Source of the DNA: Paenibacillus pectinilyticus
Lineage (GTDB): Bacteria > Bacillota > Bacilli > Paenibacillales > NBRC-103111
Assembly: GCF_001700435.1 (NCBI RefSeq)
Contig: NZ_LYPC01000002.1
Coordinates: 124,001-188,000 of the forward strand
Direction: 5' to 3'
Length of the DNA: 64,000 nt
The position numbers and the translations under genes are program-made. Positions 1 through 12,892 of the stretch are shown piece by piece. How positions within the stretch are numbered: position 1 is the stretch's first letter; the number at the start of each line of letters is the position of its first letter. The notes beneath the pieces were generated by a model. The model worked only from the letters and a program-made list of their open reading frames with translations. It was not told the origin of the DNA and searched no databases.

Positions 1-2762
1 TCGCGTCCCATTACCTCACCCGTGGACTTCATTTCAGGTCCGAGTGTTGTATCCACACGGCGAAGCTTCGCGAAGGAGAATACCGGCACTTTGACAGAGA
101 CGTATTTATCTTCTGGCCATAAGCCACCTTGGTAGCCCATGTCAGCAAGTGATTGTCCCATGATTACGCGTGTTGCCACGTTCGCCATCGGGATGTTCGT
201 CACTTTGCTTAAGAAAGGTACAGTTCTGGATGAGCGCGGGTTAACCTCGATCACGTACACTTGATCGTTATGAATAACGAACTGGATGTTTACCAGACCA
301 ACTACGTTCAGCTCTAAGCCGATTTTCGTCGTGATATCGATAATTTGTTGCTTGATCTCAGCAGACAAGGATTGCGGCGGGTAGACAGCGATCGAGTCAC
401 CGGAGTGAACCCCTGCGCGCTCAACGTGTTCCATAATCCCAGGGATTAGAACCGTTTCTCTATCGCAAATCGCGTCAACCTCTACTTCTTTACCTAGCAT
501 GTAACGGTCGATTAGAACCGGATGCTCAGGGTTGATCTTCACGGCATATTCCATGTAGCTTAGCAATTCTTCATCGGAGTAGACGATCTCCATTGCGCGT
601 CCACCAAGTACGTAGGAAGGACGAACGATAACCGGATATCCGAATTTCGCTGCTGTGCCAACCGCTTGATCGACAGATGTTACTGTGCCGCCTGGAGGTT
701 GTGCAACCGAAATTTTGCTAAGTAATGCTTCGAATTTCTTGCGATCTTCCGCAGTGTCGATACTTTCTAGATCAGAACCTAGAATGCGTACGCCAGCTTT
801 GTGTAAAGGAGCAGCTAAGTTGATCGCAGTTTGTCCACCGAATTGAACGATAACGCCGATTGGCTGTTCGCGCTCGATAACGTTCATGACGTCTTCGAAG
901 AATAAAGGCTCGAAGTACAAACGATCCGATGTATTGAAGTCTGTTGATACTGTCTCTGGGTTATTGTTGATGATAACCGCTTCATAACCTGCAGCTTGGA
1001 TCGCCCATACCGCATGTACTGTGGAGTAATCGAACTCAATCCCTTGACCGATACGGATTGGACCAGATCCCAGAACAACAACTTTCTCTTTCGTTGTCTC
1101 TGTCACTTCATCTTCTTGCTCATATGTGGAGTAGTAGTAAGGAGTTGAAGCTTCGAACTCAGCAGCACATGTATCTACCATTTTGTAAACAGGCTTGATG
1201 TTGTTTTGCAAACGGAATGTTCTTACATCCGTTTCTTTCGTGAAGGTCGAGCAGCCTGCCAATGTACGGATTTCCGCAACTGCACGGTCTGTAAAGCCTT
1301 TACGCTTGATTTCGAAAATAAGCTCAGCCGTTAACTCTTTAGCCGCAATTTCAGTTTCATAAGCGATAAGTGCGCTAATTTTGTTCAGGAACCACCAGTC
1401 AATTTTCGTCAAATTTTGCAATTGCTCCACAGTATACCCTCTGCGGAACGCTTCTGCTAGTAAGAACAGTCGCTCATCGTCTGGTTTTTGCAAACGTAAT
1501 TCTAAAGTTTCTTTATCTAGTAGATCTGTTTCTTTCAAGAACAAGCGGTGCACACCGATTTCAAGGGAACGTACTGCTTTGTGAATGGACTCTTCGAATG
1601 TACGGCCAATTGCCATAACTTCGCCAGTCGCTTTCATTTGCGTTCCTAGCTTACGGTTTGCTGCTGTAAATTTATCGAACGGCCAGCGTGGAATTTTGGA
1701 AACGATGTAATCGAGTGCTGGCTCGAAACATGCATAGGTTTGACCCGTAACAGGGTTAACTAGCTCGTCTAGTGTGTAACCAATCGCAATTTTGGCTGCC
1801 ATTTTGGCAATCGGATAACCAGTTGCTTTGGAAGCAAGCGCTGATGAGCGGCTTACACGCGGGTTAACTTCAATTACGTAGTATTGGAAGCTATGTGGAT
1901 CTAGTGCGTATTGAACGTTACATCCACCTTCGATGTTAAGAGCACGAATGATTTTCAAAGATGCGGAACGCAGCATTTGGTACTCACGGTCCGATAAGGT
2001 TTGGCTTGGTGCTACGACGATACTGTCGCCTGTATGTACGCCTACTGGATCAAAGTTCTCCATATTACATACTACGATACAGTTGTCATTCGCATCACGC
2101 ATAACTTCGTACTCGACTTCTTTCATACCCGCGATACTGCGCTCTACGAGACACTGACCGATTGGGCTGTAACGAATTCCGGAAGCTACGATTTCTGTTA
2201 GCTCTTCCATTGTGTTACAAATACCGCCGCCTGTTCCACCCAATGTGTATGCAGGCCGAATAATGATTGGGAAGCCAATTTCATTAGCAAAATCTACCGC
2301 TTGTGCCACTGTTGTTACGATAACGCTATCTGGAACAGGCTGTTCAAGCTCTCTCATTAAGTCTCTGAAAAGATCACGATCTTCCGCTTTCTCAATCGCC
2401 GTAAGTTGTGTACCGAGAAGCTTCACGTTCTCGCTCTCTAACACACCTGCGCGAGCAAGCTCAACCGCCATGTTAAGTCCTGTTTGACCACCTAGTGTTG
2501 GAAGCAAACCATCTGGACGCTCTTGACGAATGATTTGTGTAACAAATTCAAGTGTAATCGGCTCGATGTATACCTTATCTGCCATGTTCGTATCTGTCAT
2601 GATCGTAGCTGGGTTGCTGTTGATCAGGATAACTTCCATGCCTTCTTCTTTCAATGCTTGGCAAGCTTGCGTACCCGCGTAATCAAACTCCGCCGCTTGA
2701 CCAATAACAATCGGTCCGGAACCGATAACGAGAATCTTTTTGAGTGTATTATTTTTTGGCAT
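1..2762 (-). CDS. carB: carbamoyl-phosphate synthase large subunit (partial, 3' end cut by window)
   Basis: CarB uses ammonia delivered by CarA, bicarbonate and two ATP to make carbamoyl phosphate for pyrimidine and arginine synthesis. The ATG at 2762 opens the protein [20 protein letters not shown], a textbook CarB N-terminus with the first ATP-grasp half. A second homologous half begins near residue 555 with [19 protein letters not shown], showing the internal duplication of the family. About 920 of the usual roughly 1070 residues are present; the missing part is the C-terminal allosteric region beyond the left edge. The start overlaps the end of carA by 14 nt, so translation is probably coupled. 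Last visible gene of the pyr operon. Confidence 0.97.
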   Translation of the reverse strand, partial: MPKNNTLKKILVIGSGPIVIGQAAEFDYAGTQACQALKEEGMEVILINSNPATIMTDTNMADKVYIEPITLEFVTQIIRQERPDGLLPTLGGQTGLNMAVELARAGVLESENVKLLGTQLTAIEKAEDRDLFRDLMRELEQPVPDSVIVTTVAQAVDFANEIGFPIIIRPAYTLGGTGGGICNTMEELTEIVASGIRYSPIGQCLVERSIAGMKEVEYEVMRDANDNCIVVCNMENFDPVGVHTGDSIVVAPSQTLSDREYQMLRSASLKIIRALNIEGGCNVQYALDPHSFQYYVIEVNPRVSRSSALASKATGYPIAKMAAKIAIGYTLDELVNPVTGQTYACFEPALDYIVSKIPRWPFDKFTAANRKLGTQMKATGEVMAIGRTFEESIHKAVRSLEIGVHRLFLKETDLLDKETLELRLQKPDDERLFLLAEAFRRGYTVEQLQNLTKIDWWFLNKISALIAYETEIAAKELTAELIFEIKRKGFTDRAVAEIRTLAGCSTFTKETDVRTFRLQNNIKPVYKMVDTCAAEFEASTPYYYSTYEQEDEVTETTKEKVVVLGSGPIRIGQGIEFDYSTVHAVWAIQAAGYEAVIINNNPETVSTDFNTSDRLYFEPLFFEDVMNVIEREQPIGVIVQFGGQTAINLAAPLHKAGVRILGSDLESIDTAEDRKKFEALLSKISVAQPPGGTVTSVDQAVGTAAKFGYPVIVRPSYVLGGRAMEIVYSDEELLSYMEYAVKINPEHPVLIDRYMLGKEVEVDAICDRETVLIPGIMEHVERAGVHSGDSIAVYPPQSLSAEIKQQIIDITTKIGLELNVVGLVNIQFVIHNDQVYVIEVNPRSSRTVPFLSKVTNIPMANVATRVIMGQSLADMGYQGGLWPEDKYVSVKVPVFSFAKLRRVDTTLGPEMKSTGEVMGR

Positions 2763-3921
2763 ATTGCAGTTCCTCCTTCACAGATGTCGATGCCGTGGAA
2801 GCATTCCACTGAGCAAGCATTTGCGCTTGGCGCGGCTGCTGTGGGTTGTCTAGTTTATGCTGACGAATCAGCGAGATGAAATCATCGAACAGGTAGCTGG
2901 AGTCAAATGGTCCAGGTGCTGCCTCTGGGTGATATTGTACCGAGAAAGCTGGGTACTGCTTGTGGCGTAAGCCTTCGATCGTGCGATCGTTATTGTTAAT
3001 GTGCGTCACTTCAAGGTTCGTTCCTTGGATGGAATCTTCCTTAACTGTGTAGCCATGGTTTTGTGATGTGATGTAGCAACGGCCAGAGATAAGATCCTTA
3101 ACAGGGTGATTACCACCGCGGTGTCCGAATTTCAATTTATCTGTGTCTGCGCCGCAAGCCAGTGCGAATAGTTGGTGACCTAAGCAAATGCCGAACAACG
3201 GAATGTCGCCAAGCAAGCCCTTGATCATTTCAACTGCGTGTGGAACATCCTTGGGATCCCCAGGGCCATTGGAAAGCAATACGCCATCTGGTGCAAGGCG
3301 GCGAATTTGTTCTGCCGTTGCATCTTGAGGAACAACGACAACATCGCAATCACGTTTGCTTAAATCACGGATGATTCCGCTCTTCGCGCCGAAGTCCACA
3401 AGTACGATGCGCTCTTTGTGACCCGGTGCTCCGTATACGCTTTGCGTTGAAACACGAGCAACTTGATCCGTCATGAGTGGCGTGCCTTTCAGCGTTGCCA
3501 TCAATTCTTCAACCGATTTATTGGAAGTTGTAATGATGCTTTTCATAACGCCATAGTGACGGATTTTACGAGTCAACATGCGTGTGTCGATGCCGCTGAT
3601 CCCAACGATACCGTATTCTTTCAACAGGCTGCCTAGTGTGTACTGAGCTCTCCAGTTACTTGGAATTTCTTCATGCTCACGTACTACGAAACCGTGGATG
3701 AATGGACGCACGGACTCGAAGTCATCGCGAATCACACCGTAATTCCCTTGTAGTGGATACGTCATCGTCACGATTTGTCCACAGTAAGAAGGGTCCGAAA
3801 GCACCTCTTGATAACCTGTAATTCCTGTATTAAAGACAACCTCGCCGACGGACTCACCTTCACTACCGAACGATTTCCCTGTAAAAAGTGTGCCGTCTTC
3901 CAGCAACAATCTTGCCTGCAT
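2749..3921 (-). CDS. carA: carbamoyl-phosphate synthase small (glutaminase) subunit
   Basis: CarA hydrolyses glutamine and channels ammonia to CarB. The 390-residue protein has the N-terminal CPSase small domain (about 1-150) and a C-terminal class I glutamine amidotransferase domain. The nucleophile is Cys246 in FGICLGHQ, and His331 and Glu333 in QYHPE complete the triad. It is slightly longer than typical because of a Gln/Ala-rich tail after residue 355. The ATG has an AAGGAG site 9-10 nt upstream. The stop lies inside the start of carB. Unlike the tight packing of pyrB and pyrC, carA is separated from pyrC by 190 bp, which holds a hairpin at 3950-3967 and a possible internal promoter. Confidence 0.97.
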   Translation of the reverse strand: MQARLLLEDGTLFTGKSFGSEGESVGEVVFNTGITGYQEVLSDPSYCGQIVTMTYPLQGNYGVIRDDFESVRPFIHGFVVREHEEIPSNWRAQYTLGSLLKEYGIVGISGIDTRMLTRKIRHYGVMKSIITTSNKSVEELMATLKGTPLMTDQVARVSTQSVYGAPGHKERIVLVDFGAKSGIIRDLSKRDCDVVVVPQDATAEQIRRLAPDGVLLSNGPGDPKDVPHAVEMIKGLLGDIPLFGICLGHQLFALACGADTDKLKFGHRGGNHPVKDLISGRCYITSQNHGYTVKEDSIQGTNLEVTHINNNDRTIEGLRHKQYPAFSVQYHPEAAPGPFDSSYLFDDFISLIRQHKLDNPQQPRQAQMLAQWNASTASTSVKEELQYAKK

Positions 3922-3949
3922 GTTCTTTCAACTCCTTCGCTATTGTCAG

Positions 3950-3967
3950 GCGGTTCTCACGAACCGC
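3950..3967 (-). other. hairpin in carA leader
   Basis: A perfect 7-bp inverted repeat GCGGTTC / GAACCGC with a 4-nt loop lies about 30 nt before the carA start, just upstream of its ribosome-binding site. There is no T-run, so it is not an intrinsic terminator. It could stabilise or mask the 5' end of a carAB message. Confidence 0.4.
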
Positions 3968-4022
3968 AGATGTCATGCTTACCATGTAAAGCTTCACGGA
4001 CTTGCATAAAGATTAATCTTTC

Positions 4023-4050
4023 TGTATAAATATACACGATTTTTGATCAA
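4023..4050 (-). promoter_or_regulatory. possible internal sigma-A promoter for carAB
   Basis: TTGATC (4045-4050) and TATACA (4023-4028) are separated by 16 bp and point toward carA. The match is moderate, and it lies in the only large gap of the pyr operon. A nearby inverted repeat AGGCTG / CAGCCT (4075-4092), just after pyrC, lacks a T-run. Confidence 0.35.
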
Positions 4051-4111
4051 TCGTATAGATGCTTCAAGCGATTTAGGCTGTCATTTCAGCCTATTTACGA
4101 ATTTTCTTTGA

Positions 4112-5395
4112 CTAAGACCAAACGATCTTACCAGAAGCGATCGTAACAACCGGCCAGCCTTGCAGTTCCCAACCGATGAATGGTGTGTTTTTGCTGCGCG
4201 ACACGATTTCTTCTTTCAAGACTGCCTTCGTCGTATCCAGATCAACGATCGTAATGTCTGCCACGCTGCCTACTTCTAATGTTCCGTAAGGAAGACCGAA
4301 GACATCAGCTGGTTTTTTCGTCATACGATCCACTAGGAATCCTAGTGTCCATTTGCCTGTAAGAACAAACTTCGTATACAGCAAGGAGAAGGCTGTTTCG
4401 AAGCCAAGGATGCCAAATGGTGCAAGCATCATGCCTTTCGCTTTCTCTTCTTCCGTATGCGGCGCATGATCGGTTACGATGATGTCAATTGTGCCATCTT
4501 CCAAGCCTTCGATGACAGCCTGTACATCGCGAGGTGTGCGAAGCGGCGGGTTCATTTTCCAGTTCGCGTCCATTCCTGGAATGTCTTCTTCGGAGAGAAG
4601 AAGATGATGCGGACAAACCTCAGCGGTTACCTTGATACCGAACTGTTTCGCATGACGGATCAATCGAACTGACTGCTCTGTGCTGACGTGACATACGTGG
4701 TAGTGTACCCCAGTTGCTTCCGCTAGTAATACGTCGCGTCCTACATGAATCGCTTCGGATTCGTTCGGGATGCCTTTCAAGCCATGCTTCGTGGCGAAAG
4801 TGCCTTCGTTTACCGGCGCACCAACAACCAATGTGTCATCTTCACAGTGTGCGATGATTGGCATGCCGAGGGATGCCGCAAGTGCCATAGCATCCTTCAT
4901 CATTTGCGCGCTTTGTACGCCAACTCCATCGTCTGTGTACCCGATAACGCCCGCTTCTTTCAAAGCTGCGAAATCCGTCAACTCACGGCCAAGCTCGTTC
5001 TTCGTGATCGTTCCGTATGGAATGACACGCACAACACCTTCTGTTGCTGCTTTATCTAATATGTAATTGACCGTATCCACGGTATCAATAACCGGTCTAG
5101 TGTTTGGCATACAAGCGATTGTTGTAAAGCCGCCTCTTGCCGCGGAGCGTGTGCCCGTTGCAATGTTTTCTTTATGTTCGAAGCCAGGCTCTCGCAAGTG
5201 AACATGCATATCAATAAAGCCAGGAGAGACAAGCTTGCCTGCAGCATCAATAACTTCATGACCCGCTGTTTGGGGCACTTCACCATTGGAAGCATCCAGT
5301 ACCTGTGCGATCTTATCATTTTCGACTAAAACGTGTTTCTTCGTTTGTACATTATTGGCATCAACGGTAAGTCCGTTTAGAATCCAAATTCCCAT
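4112..5395 (-). CDS. pyrC: dihydroorotase
   Basis: PyrC cyclises carbamoyl aspartate to dihydroorotate, the third step of UMP synthesis. The 427-residue length fits class I dihydroorotases. The metal-binding motif DMHVHLREPG is at residues 62-71 (His64, His66). Further family motifs are the HCEDD segment, YHVCHVS, and the C-terminal TDHAPHT. The ATG is preceded by GAGGAGG at good spacing. It lies 21 nt downstream of pyrB. The 190 bp that follow contain a small stem-loop and then carA. Confidence 0.97.
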   Translation of the reverse strand: MGIWILNGLTVDANNVQTKKHVLVENDKIAQVLDASNGEVPQTAGHEVIDAAGKLVSPGFIDMHVHLREPGFEHKENIATGTRSAARGGFTTIACMPNTRPVIDTVDTVNYILDKAATEGVVRVIPYGTITKNELGRELTDFAALKEAGVIGYTDDGVGVQSAQMMKDAMALAASLGMPIIAHCEDDTLVVGAPVNEGTFATKHGLKGIPNESEAIHVGRDVLLAEATGVHYHVCHVSTEQSVRLIRHAKQFGIKVTAEVCPHHLLLSEEDIPGMDANWKMNPPLRTPRDVQAVIEGLEDGTIDIIVTDHAPHTEEEKAKGMMLAPFGILGFETAFSLLYTKFVLTGKWTLGFLVDRMTKKPADVFGLPYGTLEVGSVADITIVDLDTTKAVLKEEIVSRSKNTPFIGWELQGWPVVTIASGKIVWS

Positions 5396-5416
5396 GCTGT
5401 GAAATCCTCCTCAGGT

Positions 5417-7117
<1,701 letters not shown>

Positions 7118-7122
7118 AAAGA

Positions 7123-7151
7123 ATTATGCCATTTTCGACACGATAAGTCAA
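7123..7151 (-). promoter_or_regulatory. sigma-A promoter of the pyr operon
   Basis: TTGACT (7146-7151) and CATAAT (7123-7128) are separated by exactly 17 bp and lie just upstream of the PyrR leader, giving a start near 7116. Confidence 0.8.
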
Positions 7152-7171
7152 TGTTTTTTTGTTAACTTCCT

Positions 7172-7201
7172 TTGAGCTAATCTCCAAGCATGTGTTATAA
7201 T
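7172..7201 (+). promoter_or_regulatory. sigma-A promoter of the ABC exporter operon
   Basis: TTGAGC (7172-7177) and a perfect TATAAT (7196-7201) are separated by 18 bp, about 70 bp before the first exporter gene. It is divergent from the pyr promoter. Confidence 0.7.
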
Positions 7202-7273
7202 TTACATATAAAATGGCGTTCTAACCCATCTTATTTATGAACTCAAAGTGCTTACAATGTTAAGGAGGAAACT

Positions 7274-8998
7274 ATGTTCAAATTGTTTAGACTATTGAAG
7301 CCTTATCGCGTTTCGGTGGTTGCAGTCATTGTTTTAATGCTGCTGCAATCACTCTCACAGCTCTACTTGCCCACTCTCCTTTCTGACATTGTGGATGTCG
7401 GCGTTGTTAAAGGAGACGTAAGCTATATTCTTCGATATGGCGCGTACATGTTATTGGTCGCTATGGGCGCCATGGCCTGCGTGATGGTAGCCAGTTATTT
7501 GCTTGCCAAGACGGCTACCGGCTTCGGGAGAGATTTGCGGCGCAAGCTTTTTAGCCATGTGGAGAGCTTTTCCTTGAATGAATTTGATAAACTCGGTACT
7601 TCTTCCTTGATTACAAGAACGACGAATGATATCGCGCAGGTTCAACAATTAGTCGTGATGACGCGTATGTTTATCGGGGCTCCTACCATGCTCATTGGCG
7701 GGATTATTATGGCTTCATATAAAGATGCACATCTGGCTATCGTGCTTATCGCGGTTATTCCTATCCTTATTCTAGTCATTGCAGCCATTATGCGCAAAGG
7801 TCTTCCTTTATTCAAAACGCTGCAAGTTAAAATTGATGGGATTAATCTTGCCCTGCGGGAACATTTGACGGGTATACGAGTGATCCGTGCTTTCAATCGT
7901 TCTGACCATGAAAAGCTTAAATTTGAGCGTGCGAACCAAGACTTCACGCAGACAGCGATCAAAGTAAACACCATTATGGCGACTATGATGCCAATCATGA
8001 TGCTTATTTTCAACTTAGGTATCGTCGTTATTCTCTGGTATGGCGGCATTCGCATCGATAACAACCAGATGGAAATCGGTGATTTGATGGCCTTCATTCA
8101 ATATGCCATGCAAATTATGTTCAGCATGTTTATGATGACGATGATCTTCATGATGATTCCACGCGCATCGGCTTCAGCGGTGCGTATTAATGAAGTGTTG
8201 GCCATTGAGTCCAAAGTACATAATGATCCCCATGCCAAAAACTTGCAATCAGAACAAACGGTCGTTGAGTTTAAGGATGTTACTTTCTCATATCCAGGCG
8301 CTGAACAACCGGCCATTCAGGATATTTCCTTCCGGGCGAAGCCTGGCGAAGTCACAGCCATTATAGGCGGGACAGGCTCAGGTAAAACGACGCTTATTAA
8401 CTTGCTCTTACGGTTCTATGATGTGGAGTCTGGCGTTATTACACTGAATGATCAGCCGCTACCATCGCTTTCATTGGAAAGTGTACGTGGCCAAATGGGC
8501 TATGTCCCACAGAAGGCCGTTCTCTTCTCGGGTACCATTGCGGACAACCTCCGCTTCGGTAATGAGCAAGCAACAGCAGAAGATCTCGCTCATGCGTCTT
8601 CCACGGCTCAAGCAGCAGATTTCGTTGAAGGCATGAAAGATACCTATCAAGCTGTTCTCGCACAAGGTGGCACTAATTTATCAGGCGGCCAAAAGCAACG
8701 TCTTGCTATTGGACGAGCATTGGCTCGGAAACCGAATATTTATATTTTCGATGACAGCTTCTCTGCACTTGATTTCAAAACGGATGCGAAGCTTCGTGCT
8801 GCACTGAAATCAGAAACAGAACGTGCAACGATGATCATTGTCGCGCAGCGCGTCAGCACGATTATGGATGCTAACCAAATCATTGTTTTGGATGAAGGCC
8901 GCATTGCCGGCATTGGCACGCACAGTGATCTAATGAGATCATGTGAGGTTTATCAAGAAATTGTTGCTTCTCAGCTATCAGAGGAGGAAAGTGCATGA
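7274..8998 (+). CDS. heterodimeric ABC exporter, subunit with degenerate ATPase site
   Basis: Type IV ABC exporter half-transporter: six membrane helices (about residues 1-300) followed by a nucleotide-binding domain. Walker A is GGTGSGKTT (365-373) and the signature is canonical LSGGQ (469-473). Walker B is IYIFDD, so the catalytic Glu is replaced by Asp494, and the H-loop His is Gln525. This is the pattern of the non-catalytic partner in heterodimeric exporters such as TM287/288 or BmrCD. AAGGAGG precedes the ATG by 5-6 nt. The next gene overlaps by ATGA. The substrate cannot be told from sequence; multidrug or lipid-like compounds are usual for this group. Confidence 0.9.
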   Translation: MFKLFRLLKPYRVSVVAVIVLMLLQSLSQLYLPTLLSDIVDVGVVKGDVSYILRYGAYMLLVAMGAMACVMVASYLLAKTATGFGRDLRRKLFSHVESFSLNEFDKLGTSSLITRTTNDIAQVQQLVVMTRMFIGAPTMLIGGIIMASYKDAHLAIVLIAVIPILILVIAAIMRKGLPLFKTLQVKIDGINLALREHLTGIRVIRAFNRSDHEKLKFERANQDFTQTAIKVNTIMATMMPIMMLIFNLGIVVILWYGGIRIDNNQMEIGDLMAFIQYAMQIMFSMFMMTMIFMMIPRASASAVRINEVLAIESKVHNDPHAKNLQSEQTVVEFKDVTFSYPGAEQPAIQDISFRAKPGEVTAIIGGTGSGKTTLINLLLRFYDVESGVITLNDQPLPSLSLESVRGQMGYVPQKAVLFSGTIADNLRFGNEQATAEDLAHASSTAQAADFVEGMKDTYQAVLAQGGTNLSGGQKQRLAIGRALARKPNIYIFDDSFSALDFKTDAKLRAALKSETERATMIIVAQRVSTIMDANQIIVLDEGRIAGIGTHSDLMRSCEVYQEIVASQLSEEESA

Positions 8999-10881
8999 GT
9001 GACAAAGCTAAAGAACCCCAACGACCCGCAGCAGGAGCTGGCGTAAACCCAGGACACTTTGGTCGTGGCGGGATGGCTGGTATGGGGAGACCCGTACAGA
9101 AAGCGAAAAATTTCAAAGGTACCTTAAAACGTCTACTCGCTTATATGAAGCCATTTCAAATTTCCATCTCTTTCGTTTTAATAGCTGCAATCCTGAGTAC
9201 GGTGTTCAGTATTATTAGTCCAAAGCTTATGGGGAACGCAACAACGAAGCTCTTTGAAGGCTCCATGGCGAAGCTCAAAGGCGTAGCAGGCGCAAAAATA
9301 GATTTTGACGCGATTCTGCATATCGTACTTATTCTAGCGCTTCTTTATATTCTTAGTGCGACTCTTACCTTCATTCAACAACGAATTATGGTCAGTGTGA
9401 CGCAACGCATGGTTTTTAATTTACGAAGAGATATCAGCGAAAAGCTAACGCGAGTACCGCTGTCATTCTTCGACGCTAGAAGTCACGGCGATACGATGAG
9501 CCGGGCGACGAATGACGTCGATACGATCTCCTCGACCATGCAGCAAAGTTTGACACAGCTCATTACATCGATTGTTACTTTACTCGGGATCATCATTATG
9601 ATGCTGACGATTTCTCCTTTATTAACATTGGCGACCATTGTGACACTGCCGCTTAGTATTTGGGGGACGAAAATGATCGCTACGCGCTCCCAGAAATATT
9701 TTATTGGGCAGCAGCGCACCTTAGGTGAGCTTAATGGTCATGTCGAAGAGATGTATACAGGGCATACGATCGTTAAAGCATTTGGACGTGAAAAACAGTC
9801 GGTTGATAAATTCAATGAAATTAACGACCGTCTCTACCACTCGGGCTGGCGGGCTCAATTTATTTCCGGCCTCATCTTTCCTCTGATGTCTTTTATCGGG
9901 AATATTGGTTACGTTCTAGTTAGTGTAATTGGCGGGATTATGGTCACGCATAATGCGATCAAAATCGGGGACATCCTCGCTTTCATCCAGTATTCCGGTC
10001 AATTCGGCATGCCGATTACGCAGGTTGCGAATATCGCCAACGTCATTCAATCGACAATTGCAGCTGCAGAGCGGATTTTCGAATTATTGGATGAGCAGGA
10101 AGAAGTGCTGGAAGAGAAAGTTGCTCAGTCCGTTAGTAGCGTGAAAGGCCATGTACAATTTGATCATGTGTCATTCTCTTACAAAGCGGATTCTCCTCTC
10201 ATCGAGGATATGAATATCGATGTGAAACCTGGCCAAACCGTCGCCATTGTCGGCCCTACCGGTGCAGGTAAAACGACGATCGTGAATCTGCTCATGCGCT
10301 TCTACGAGTTGAATCAAGGACATATCTCAATTGATGGAGTAGATTCAAGAGAAATGTCTAGAAGCCACTTACGCAGCCTGTTCGGCATGGTTCTGCAGGA
10401 TACGTGGCTATTTAATGGCACGATACGTGAGAATATCGCTTACGGTCGTCATGGTGCTAGCGAGGCTGACATCATTGAAGCGGCTCGTGCGGCCTACGCG
10501 GATCATTTCATCCGAACGCTGCCTGATGGGTACGATACGTTGTTGAATGAAGAAGCTTCGAATCTATCCCATGGTCAAAAGCAATTGCTGACGATTGCCC
10601 GTGCGATCCTAGCAGATCCGCCTATCCTAATTCTTGATGAAGCGACGAGCAGTGTAGATACGCGGACTGAAGTATCTATCCAACGTGCGATGAATAATTT
10701 GATGGCAAACCGCACCAGCTTCGTGATTGCTCATCGGTTATCAACCATTCGCGAAGCCGATCTCATCCTCGTCATGAATCAAGGAACTGTCATTGAACAA
10801 GGCACGCATAGCCAGCTTCTTGAACAGCAAGGATTCTATGCCGATCTCTATAATAGTCAATTTGCCCAAAAAGCTGTATGA
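8995..10881 (+). CDS. heterodimeric ABC exporter, catalytic subunit
   Basis: Partner half-transporter of 628 residues. A Gly/Pro-rich cytoplasmic extension of about 40 residues precedes the membrane domain. The ATPase domain has Walker [10 protein letters not shown] (420-428), canonical Walker B with D548-E549 in LDEATSSVD, and an intact H-loop IAHRLST. Its signature is altered to LSHGQ (524-528). Together with the upstream subunit this predicts one functional site (this Walker A/B with the partner's LSGGQ) and one degenerate site. The start overlaps the previous stop as ATGA, with GAGGAGG just upstream. Resembles the YfiB/YfiC-type pairs of Bacillus; the exact orthologue is not certain. Confidence 0.9.
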   Translation: MSDKAKEPQRPAAGAGVNPGHFGRGGMAGMGRPVQKAKNFKGTLKRLLAYMKPFQISISFVLIAAILSTVFSIISPKLMGNATTKLFEGSMAKLKGVAGAKIDFDAILHIVLILALLYILSATLTFIQQRIMVSVTQRMVFNLRRDISEKLTRVPLSFFDARSHGDTMSRATNDVDTISSTMQQSLTQLITSIVTLLGIIIMMLTISPLLTLATIVTLPLSIWGTKMIATRSQKYFIGQQRTLGELNGHVEEMYTGHTIVKAFGREKQSVDKFNEINDRLYHSGWRAQFISGLIFPLMSFIGNIGYVLVSVIGGIMVTHNAIKIGDILAFIQYSGQFGMPITQVANIANVIQSTIAAAERIFELLDEQEEVLEEKVAQSVSSVKGHVQFDHVSFSYKADSPLIEDMNIDVKPGQTVAIVGPTGAGKTTIVNLLMRFYELNQGHISIDGVDSREMSRSHLRSLFGMVLQDTWLFNGTIRENIAYGRHGASEADIIEAARAAYADHFIRTLPDGYDTLLNEEASNLSHGQKQLLTIARAILADPPILILDEATSSVDTRTEVSIQRAMNNLMANRTSFVIAHRLSTIREADLILVMNQGTVIEQGTHSQLLEQQGFYADLYNSQFAQKAV

Positions 10882-10887
10882 AACAGA

Positions 10888-10917
10888 TTGGCTCAAACGC
10901 CCCCTTTCTGCTAATAT
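10888..10917 (+). promoter_or_regulatory. possible promoter for dapH-dapL
   Basis: TTGGCT (10888-10893) and TAATAT (10912-10917) are 18 bp apart, immediately after the exporter stop codon and about 40 bp before dapH. No terminator separates the exporter genes from dapH, so read-through is also possible. Confidence 0.45.
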
Positions 10918-10954
10918 AGGAGAGTCAATCATAAATTTGAAGGAGATGTCCCAC

Positions 10955-11665
10955 ATGACAGAAATGAATACCCTAGAAATTATCCAGTTTATTAAAGAAA
11001 GCAAAAAGAAAACTCCGGTGAAAGTATATGTAAAAGGAAACCTTGAAGGTCTTGAGTTTGGCGAAGGCAGCCAAGCATTCATTTCAGGCGCAAGCGGCGT
11101 TGTATTCGGCGAGTGGAGCGAACTTCAACCTATTCTAGAAGCAAACAAAGATAAAGTAACAGATTTCGTTGTAGAAAATGATCGTCGCAACTCTGCGATT
11201 CCAATGCTAGATTTGAAACACATCAACGCTCGTATCGAGCCAGGCGCAGTTATTCGCGATAAAGTACATATCGGTGATAACGCGATTATCATGATGGGCG
11301 CGCTTATCAACATCGGTGCTTCCGTTGGTGATGGCACGATGATCGACATGAACGCAGTTCTTGGTGGTCGTGCACAAGTAGGTAAAATGTGTCACATCGG
11401 CGCTGGAGCAGTTGTAGCAGGCGTTATCGAGCCTCCTTCCGCACAACCATGCGTAATTGAAGATGACGTTCTTGTTGGTGCTAACGCAGTTATCCTAGAA
11501 GGCGTACGCATTGGTAAAGGATCCGTTGTTGCTGCTGGTGCCATCGTTACGCAAGATGTTGAAGAGTACACTGTTGTTGCAGGTGCACCTGCACGCGTTA
11601 TCAAAAAAGTTGACGACAAAACAAAATCCAAAACCGAAATTCTAGCAGACCTACGTACCCTATAA
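10955..11665 (+). CDS. dapH: tetrahydrodipicolinate N-acetyltransferase
   Basis: DapH acetylates tetrahydrodipicolinate, opening the acetylase branch of diaminopimelate and lysine synthesis. The 236-residue protein has an alpha-helical N-terminus and then a left-handed beta-helix of hexapeptide repeats (about residues 88-215, for example IGDNAI, IGASVG, IGAGAV, VGANAV, IGKGSV). The reading frame is open further upstream to 10793, but the ATG at 10955 is chosen because AAGGAG lies 9 nt before it, the upstream part lies largely inside the exporter gene, and the length equals that of the B. subtilis protein as I recall it. dapL follows after 27 nt. Confidence 0.96.
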   Translation: MTEMNTLEIIQFIKESKKKTPVKVYVKGNLEGLEFGEGSQAFISGASGVVFGEWSELQPILEANKDKVTDFVVENDRRNSAIPMLDLKHINARIEPGAVIRDKVHIGDNAIIMMGALINIGASVGDGTMIDMNAVLGGRAQVGKMCHIGAGAVVAGVIEPPSAQPCVIEDDVLVGANAVILEGVRIGKGSVVAAGAIVTQDVEEYTVVAGAPARVIKKVDDKTKSKTEILADLRTL

Positions 11666-11692
11666 GGTGATCTGGATCTGGAGGAAATCGTT

Positions 11693-12814
11693 ATGCTTAG
11701 CCCTTTTGTAGAGCTGCGACGTCAGCTTCATCAAATTCCTGAACCGGGATTCCAAGAGTTCAAGACGCAGCAGCTTCTGCTGGATCAGTTGGCCAAGCTG
11801 CCGCAGGATCGTCTCACGATCCGAACGTGGCGGACAGGCATTCTGGTCTATATCAAAGGTTTGAACCCGAGCAAACGCTTCGGCTACCGTGCCGATATGG
11901 ACGGACTTCCGATCACGGAAGAGACGGGGCTTCCCTTCCCTTCTCAGCATCCAGGCTATATGCATGCATGCGGGCATGATTTTCACATGTCGATTGGAAT
12001 GGGCGTTGTAACTCACTTCACGGAAAATCCAATACAGGATGATCTTGTTGTGTTGTTTCAACCGGCTGAGGAAGGTCCTGGCGGTGCATTGCCGATGTTA
12101 GCTGCGGAGGAATTGCAGGATTGGATGCCAGACCAGATGGTCGCGCTCCATATTGCACCCGAGTATCCGGTCGGCACGATCGCCGTCAGACCTGAGATCT
12201 TGTTTGCCAATACGTCCGAGTTGTTCATCGATCTGCTTGGTAAAGGCGGCCATGCGGCCTACCCGCATCAAGCAAATGACATGATCATCGCAGCGACGCA
12301 AATGGTTGGTCAGCTACAGACCATCGTGTCACGGAATGTGAATCCGCTGGATTCAGCCGTCATCACGATTGGCAAAATGGAAGCTGGCACAAAGCAGAAT
12401 ATTATCGCGGAGAAGGCTCGCTTAGAGGGTACGATTCGCACATTATCTGCGGCTTCTATGGACAAGATCAAAGGAAGAATTGAAGCGGTTGCCGCGGGCA
12501 TTGAAGCATCCTTCGAATGCCAAGTGGCGATCGATTGGGGCTCCAATTACCGTCAGGTGTACAATGATCCAGCGTTGACCGTGGAATTCATGGACTGGCT
12601 CCGTGGACGTGACAACGTTACGTTGTACGAGTGTACGGAAGCCATGACCGGCGAAGATTTTGGTTACTTCTTGGAGAAAATCCCAGGCTTCATGTTCTGG
12701 TTAGGCGTTGATACGCCGCATGGTTTGCATCATGCGAAGCTCGAGCCGAATGAGGACGCGATTGATCTCGCGATTGATACGATTACCGCTTATCTGCGAT
12801 ATAAGTCTAGTTAA
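11693..12814 (+). CDS. dapL: N-acetyldiaminopimelate deacetylase
   Basis: DapL removes the acetyl group from N-acetyl-LL-diaminopimelate. The 373-residue M20-family amidohydrolase shows YRADMDGLP (65-73), [10 protein letters not shown] (91-100) and the catalytic [10 protein letters not shown] segment. The ATG has GGAGG about 8-9 nt upstream. It forms an operon with dapH and ends in a strong terminator. The aminotransferase for the step between DapH and DapL is encoded by the convergent patA. Distinction from other M20 amidohydrolases rests on the dapH pairing and on similarity to Bacillus DapL. Confidence 0.94.
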   Translation: MLSPFVELRRQLHQIPEPGFQEFKTQQLLLDQLAKLPQDRLTIRTWRTGILVYIKGLNPSKRFGYRADMDGLPITEETGLPFPSQHPGYMHACGHDFHMSIGMGVVTHFTENPIQDDLVVLFQPAEEGPGGALPMLAAEELQDWMPDQMVALHIAPEYPVGTIAVRPEILFANTSELFIDLLGKGGHAAYPHQANDMIIAATQMVGQLQTIVSRNVNPLDSAVITIGKMEAGTKQNIIAEKARLEGTIRTLSAASMDKIKGRIEAVAAGIEASFECQVAIDWGSNYRQVYNDPALTVEFMDWLRGRDNVTLYECTEAMTGEDFGYFLEKIPGFMFWLGVDTPHGLHHAKLEPNEDAIDLAIDTITAYLRYKSS

Positions 12815-12820
12815 ATTGGA

Positions 12821-12861
12821 AACCCTCCAAAACCCACCTCGGTGGTGTTTGGAGGGTTTTT
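12821..12861 (+). terminator. terminator after dapL
   Basis: Long stem with arms CCCTCCAAA and TTTGGAGGG, an inner ACCCACC/GGTGGT pairing, then five Ts. Confidence 0.9.
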
Positions 12862-12892
12862 GTATGTCTATTACAGGGGCGCTCATTTGGGT

